Shown here: piece by piece, positions 5,434 through 8,027 of the stretch
Numbering within the stretch: the stretch's first letter is position 1
How the letters are laid out: every line of letters begins with the position of its first letter
From: Chloroflexota bacterium
GTDB lineage: Bacteria > Chloroflexota > Dehalococcoidia > SAR202 > UBA11138
NCBI GenBank assembly: GCA_022566975.1
Contig: JADFHV010000091.1
Coordinates: forward strand, 1 to 8,027
Direction: 5' to 3'
Length of the DNA stretch: 8,027 nucleotides
Notes under the pieces: model-generated
Seen by the model: only the letters and a program-made list of their open reading frames with translations
The model's database searches: none
Told to the model about the DNA's origin: nothing
Program-made: the position numbers and the translations under genes

Positions 5434-5458
5434 GGGATGCACGGCCGTGCATCCCTAC
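5434..5458. repeat. REP-like palindrome, copy 6 (contains the GSI-alpha stop)
   Basis: GGGATGCACGG is followed at once by its exact complement, giving a perfect 22-base palindrome (5434-5455), then TAC. On the minus strand the element begins GTAGGGATGC, and its TAG is the stop codon of the glutamine synthetase gene. With no loop and no T-run it is not a standard terminator. Confidence 0.75.
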
Positions 5459-6792
5459 AGGAGAGGCAGGTACCGTTCGATCTCGTAGTCGGTGACCTGC
5501 AAGCGGTACCGCTCCCACTCTATCTTCTTGTTCTCGATGAAGCTCCTGAACACGTAGTCGCCCAGAGCGTTATGGACCAGCTCGCTGTCCTCGGTGATCT
5601 GTATCGCCTCCCACAGGCTCCCCGGTAGCGGCTCTATGCCCAGCTCCCGGCGCTCCTCGTCCCTCATGTCGTGGACATTGGACTCCAGCGGCTCCGGCAG
5701 CGGGTACTCCTGCGCGATGCCCTCCAGGCCGGCCGCAAGCATCACACTGAAGGCCAGATAGGGGTTGCACGCCGGGTCGGGCGCTCTGTACTCGATTCGC
5801 CGCGACTCCTCCCGGCCTCGGCTGTAGGCGGGCACTCGGATCAGGTCTGAGCGGTTGACCATCGCCCAGGAGACGTGGGTGGGCGCCTCGTAGTCCGGGA
5901 CAAGGCGTTTGTAGGAGTTGACCCACTGGTTGGTAACCGCCGTGATCTCCCTGGCGTGGCGCATGAGACCCGCTATGAAACACCTGGCGGTATGCGAGAG
6001 ATGGTCGGACGCCTCCGAGTCGAAAAAGGCGTTACGGTCGCCCTGGAACAGCGACTGGTGCACGTGCATCCCGCTGCCGTTGATGCCGGCTACCGGCTTG
6101 GGCATGAAGGTGGCATAGTGGCCATGCCGCATCGCTATCTCTTTCACCACCAGCCGGTAGGTCATGACCGTGTCGGCCATGGTGAGGGCGTCGGTGTGGC
6201 GCAGGTCGATCTCGTGCTGGCTGGGCGCTCCTTCGTGGTGACTCGACTCGACCGGGATGCCAAGCTCTTCCAGGGTCAAGACCGTCTCCCGTCTGATCGT
6301 CGTGGTCAGGTCGGCGGCGTCCTGGTCGAAGTAGTCCCCCTGGTCCAGAGCCTGGGTGCCTTGGGCGTTGTCGAAGTAGAAGTACTCGATCTCGGGAGCC
6401 ACGTAGTATGTAAACCCCATCTTCGCAGCTCGTTCCAGGTTGCGTCGCAGCACGAACCTGGGGTCTCCGTCGAAGGGCTCCTCAGCCGGGGTGATGATGT
6501 CGCAGAACATGCGCCCTACGGCACTCGTGTGGGGTTGAAGTGGAAGGACCGTGAAGGTGGTGGGATCCGGCAGCGCGTAGAGGTCTCGCTCGTCGGACCT
6601 GGCGAACCCCTGGATAGCCGAGCCGTCGAAGCCCATGCCCCGGGTCAGGCCGCTCTCCAGTTCCTCGGCCGTCGTGGCGAATCCCTTGAGGTTGCCGAGG
6701 ATATCCGAGAACCAGAGCCGGATGACTCTGACGTCGTTCTCCTTGGCCTCGCGCAGCACGTACTCGATGGCCTCTGGGTTTCTGTCTACCAT
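5455..6792 (-). CDS. Type I glutamine synthetase, alpha-like paralogue
   Basis: A 445-residue glutamate-ammonia ligase-fold protein, the usual length of GSI-alpha. Seen: GFDGSAIQGFARSDERDLY (54-72, with Arg65 where Bacillus GS has its feedback Arg62), PEIEYF (133-138), SSHHEGAPSQHEIDL (183-197, metal and ammonium site), NGSGMHVHQS (238-247), NSYKRLVP (292-299) and RIEYRAPDPACNPYLA (332-347). The adenylylation motif NLYDLP is replaced by NVHDM (372-376), with no Tyr. It probably makes glutamine from glutamate, ammonia and ATP, although divergent paralogues can instead gamma-glutamylate amines. Start: ATG at 6792 gives the family length but has a weak ribosome site. ATG at 6843 has AGGAAGGGGG before it but would add MQTRRSAAGTNDNGTGN, and that ribosome site is part of a stem-loop repeat. 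Further upstream extension (to 7041) has no family support. Confidence 0.9.
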   Translation of the reverse strand: MVDRNPEAIEYVLREAKENDVRVIRLWFSDILGNLKGFATTAEELESGLTRGMGFDGSAIQGFARSDERDLYALPDPTTFTVLPLQPHTSAVGRMFCDIITPAEEPFDGDPRFVLRRNLERAAKMGFTYYVAPEIEYFYFDNAQGTQALDQGDYFDQDAADLTTTIRRETVLTLEELGIPVESSHHEGAPSQHEIDLRHTDALTMADTVMTYRLVVKEIAMRHGHYATFMPKPVAGINGSGMHVHQSLFQGDRNAFFDSEASDHLSHTARCFIAGLMRHAREITAVTNQWVNSYKRLVPDYEAPTHVSWAMVNRSDLIRVPAYSRGREESRRIEYRAPDPACNPYLAFSVMLAAGLEGIAQEYPLPEPLESNVHDMRDEERRELGIEPLPGSLWEAIQITEDSELVHNALGDYVFRSFIENKKIEWERYRLQVTDYEIERYLPLL

Positions 6793-6816
6793 GTTACCGG
6801 TCCCATTGTCGTTCGT

Positions 6817-6836
6817 CCCGGCAGCAGAACGCCGGG
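6817..6836 (-). promoter_or_regulatory. Small stem-loop just upstream of the GSI-alpha start
   Basis: CCCGGC (6817-6822) and GCCGGG (6831-6836) are a perfect six-base stem with an eight-base loop, 24 bases before the ATG at 6792. It would form in the leader if translation starts at 6792. A regulatory role is only a possibility. Confidence 0.3.
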
Positions 6837-6844
6837 TTTGCATT

Positions 6845-6923
6845 TCCCCCTTCCTGGTCAGGAGGGGGGAGAATTTGTATCTGAGGGACACCCTCAGACT
6901 CCCAGCAAAGGGGCTTCGCCCCT
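6845..6923. repeat. Cluster of three stem-loops between the glutamine synthetase genes
   Basis: Three inverted repeats lie in 79 bases: 6845-6870 (12 pairs, one of them T/G, loop GT, C-rich left arm and G-rich right arm); CTGAGGG/CCCTCAG at 6881-6897 (7 pairs, loop ACA); and AGGGGC/GCCCCT at 6909-6923 (6 pairs, loop TTC). The spacing and sequence are unlike coding DNA and resemble composite intergenic repeats. They could act as mRNA processing or stability sites in a GSI-beta/GSI-alpha transcript. The first stem covers the ribosome site of the alternative ATG at 6843. Confidence 0.6.
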
Positions 6924-7011
6924 CTGCACACCCGTTTCCCCGTAGCCTGCGAACGCTGCGCTCGAGACCCAGGACGTCAATGCGGGGACCCCACCACCTC
7001 CTCAAGAGACA

Positions 7012-7046
7012 GAGGGGCGCGGCTCCCATCGAGCGCGGCACCCCTC
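7012..7046 (-). terminator. Terminator-like hairpin after the GSI-beta gene
   Basis: On the minus strand GAGGGG pairs with CCCCTC, then CGC with GCG, then GCTC with GAGC around a five-base loop, with small bulges (13 pairs in total). The following bases, TGTCTCTT, are only moderately T-rich, so it may be a partial terminator or attenuator between the two glutamine synthetase genes. Confidence 0.35.
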
Positions 7047-7063
7047 AATATTCCCCTGGGGAC

Positions 7064-8027
7064 CTACGCGTCGAAGTAGAGGTAGAACTCGTAGGGATGC
7101 GGCCGCAGTCTGACCTCGTCTATCTCCCGGGTCCTCTTGTAGTCGAGCCAGAACTCTATGATGTCCTCGGTGAAGACATCTCCCTCCAGCAAGAAGCTGT
7201 GGTCCTCCTCCAGCGCGTCCAGCACCGCCTCCAGCGACCCGGGCACCTGCTCCACCTTCGCTGCCTCCTCGGGCGACAGGTCGTACAGGTCCACGTCCAG
7301 GGGATCGCCGGGGTCGATCCTGTTCGCGATGCCGTCCAGGCCGGCCATCAGCATGGCGGCGAACGCGAGATACGGGTTGCAGGAGGGGTCTGGAGGCCGG
7401 AACTCCACGCGCTTGGATTCGGGGCTATCGAAGTACATCGGGATTCGACAGCAGGCGCTTCGATTCCTCGCCGAGTATACGAGGTTGACGGGAGCCTCGA
7501 ACCCTGGCACAAGGCGCCGGTACGAGTTGGTCGTGGGCGCGCAGAAGGCCAACAGGGCGGGCGCATGCTTGAGAAGGCCTCCGATGTAGTGCATCATCAT
7601 CTCGCTGGTGTTGGCATACCCCTCCCCGTGGAACAGGTTGTTGCCGTCCTTCCAGATGCTCTGGTGGGTATGCATGCCGGTGCCGTTGTCGTCGAAGAGC
7701 GGTTTGGGCATGAAGGTGGCTACCTTCCCATACTCCTTCGCCACGTTCTTGAGGAGGTACTTGTAGATCATCACGTTGTCGGCCATTTTGGTGAGGCTGT
7801 CGAAGCGCATGTCGATTTCGCCCTGTCCAGCCGTTGCGACCTCGTGATGGTGCTTCTCCACATGGATGCCGAAACCCTGCATCTTGAGCACCGCCTCGGA
7901 CCGGAGGTCGGTCAGTGTGTCCGTCGGTGGCGACGGGAAGTAGCCCTCCTTATGCCGCGGGCGGTAGCCCTGACCCAACTCCCCTTCGAGCGTCGTCGCA
8001 GCACCGGAGTTCCATATCCCCTCGTCG
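7064..8027 (-). CDS. glnA: Glutamine synthetase, type I beta-like, N-terminus off the window
   Basis: The C-terminal 320 residues of a glutamate-ammonia ligase are visible; family members have about 470, so roughly the first 150 lie beyond base 8027. The frame is open from 8026; a TTG at 7978 is inside the gene. Seen: EGIWNSG then [29 protein letters not shown] (metal/ammonium site), [24 protein letters not shown], and [26 protein letters not shown] has its Tyr codon at 7283-7285, matching the NLYDLPPEE adenylylation site of enterobacterial GS, so activity may be controlled by GlnE-type adenylylation. The C-terminus [12 protein letters not shown] is typical. It forms glutamine from glutamate and ammonia in the cytoplasm as a dodecamer. 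It lies upstream of the GSI-alpha gene on the same strand, with a stem-loop region of about 270 bases between them. Confidence 0.95.
   Translation of the reverse strand, partial: DEGIWNSGAATTLEGELGQGYRPRHKEGYFPSPPTDTLTDLRSEAVLKMQGFGIHVEKHHHEVATAGQGEIDMRFDSLTKMADNVMIYKYLLKNVAKEYGKVATFMPKPLFDDNGTGMHTHQSIWKDGNNLFHGEGYANTSEMMMHYIGGLLKHAPALLAFCAPTTNSYRRLVPGFEAPVNLVYSARNRSACCRIPMYFDSPESKRVEFRPPDPSCNPYLAFAAMLMAGLDGIANRIDPGDPLDVDLYDLSPEEAAKVEQVPGSLEAVLDALEEDHSFLLEGDVFTEDIIEFWLDYKRTREIDEVRLRPHPYEFYLYFDA

Noticed and set aside
1444..5458. The palindromes read as a CRISPR array
   Set aside because: Copies are far apart, differ in their inner sequence, and lack regular spacers or cas genes.
5875..6945. 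A 356-codon open frame on the plus strand
   Set aside because: It lies antisense to the GSI-alpha coding region, which has all glutamine synthetase motifs. The antisense frame shows none of its own.
6793..7041. An 83-residue N-terminal extension of the GSI-alpha frame
   Set aside because: It is read through the stem-loop repeats, has no glutamine synthetase similarity, and the 445-residue form from 6792 fits the family length.

Overview
The window is GC-rich bacterial chromosome. Its gene content (an F420-type luciferase-like oxidoreductase, an SDR, an MDR dehydrogenase, a CtBP-like 2-hydroxyacid dehydrogenase, two class I glutamine synthetases, and GTG/TTG starts with purine-rich Shine-Dalgarno sites) resembles Chloroflexota of the Dehalococcoidia/SAR202 type. 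That lineage is an inference from protein style; no rRNA or marker gene is present.

Layout: (1) 1-419, minus: N-terminal part of an SDR dehydrogenase that runs off the left edge. (2) 552-1406, plus: membrane-anchored alpha/beta hydrolase, divergent from the SDR across a short region with two extended -10 boxes. (3) 1546-2496, plus: LLM-class, probably F420-dependent oxidoreductase with its own TTGACA promoter. (4) 2579-3619, plus: MDR (zinc-type) dehydrogenase. (5) 3620-4241: a rearranged patch holding a solitary HicB antitoxin, a deleted HicA toxin relic, a second copy of the last 42 bases of the MDR gene, palindromic repeats, and a 32-codon stub resembling the N-terminus of a ROK-family protein. 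(6) 4239-5255, minus: D-2-hydroxyacid dehydrogenase. (7) 5455-6792, minus: a glutamine synthetase resembling GSI-alpha. (8) 7064 to the right edge, minus: C-terminal two thirds of a glutamine synthetase of GSI-beta type, with the adenylylation-type Tyr motif.

The genes do not form one pathway. The left half is a set of stand-alone redox and hydrolytic catabolic enzymes. The right half holds a nitrogen-assimilation pair, GSI-beta then GSI-alpha in the same direction, separated by stem-loops. No complete new defence or biosynthetic system is visible.

The most notable non-coding signal is a family of short palindromes with GTAGGG...CCCTAC-like ends. At least six copies or part copies lie between genes. 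In three cases (MDR dehydrogenase, 2-hydroxyacid dehydrogenase, GSI-alpha) the TAG at the palindrome's edge is the gene's stop codon. One copy was duplicated with the neighbouring gene end and now brackets the hicB locus. A second group of three stem-loops lies just upstream of the GSI-alpha gene.
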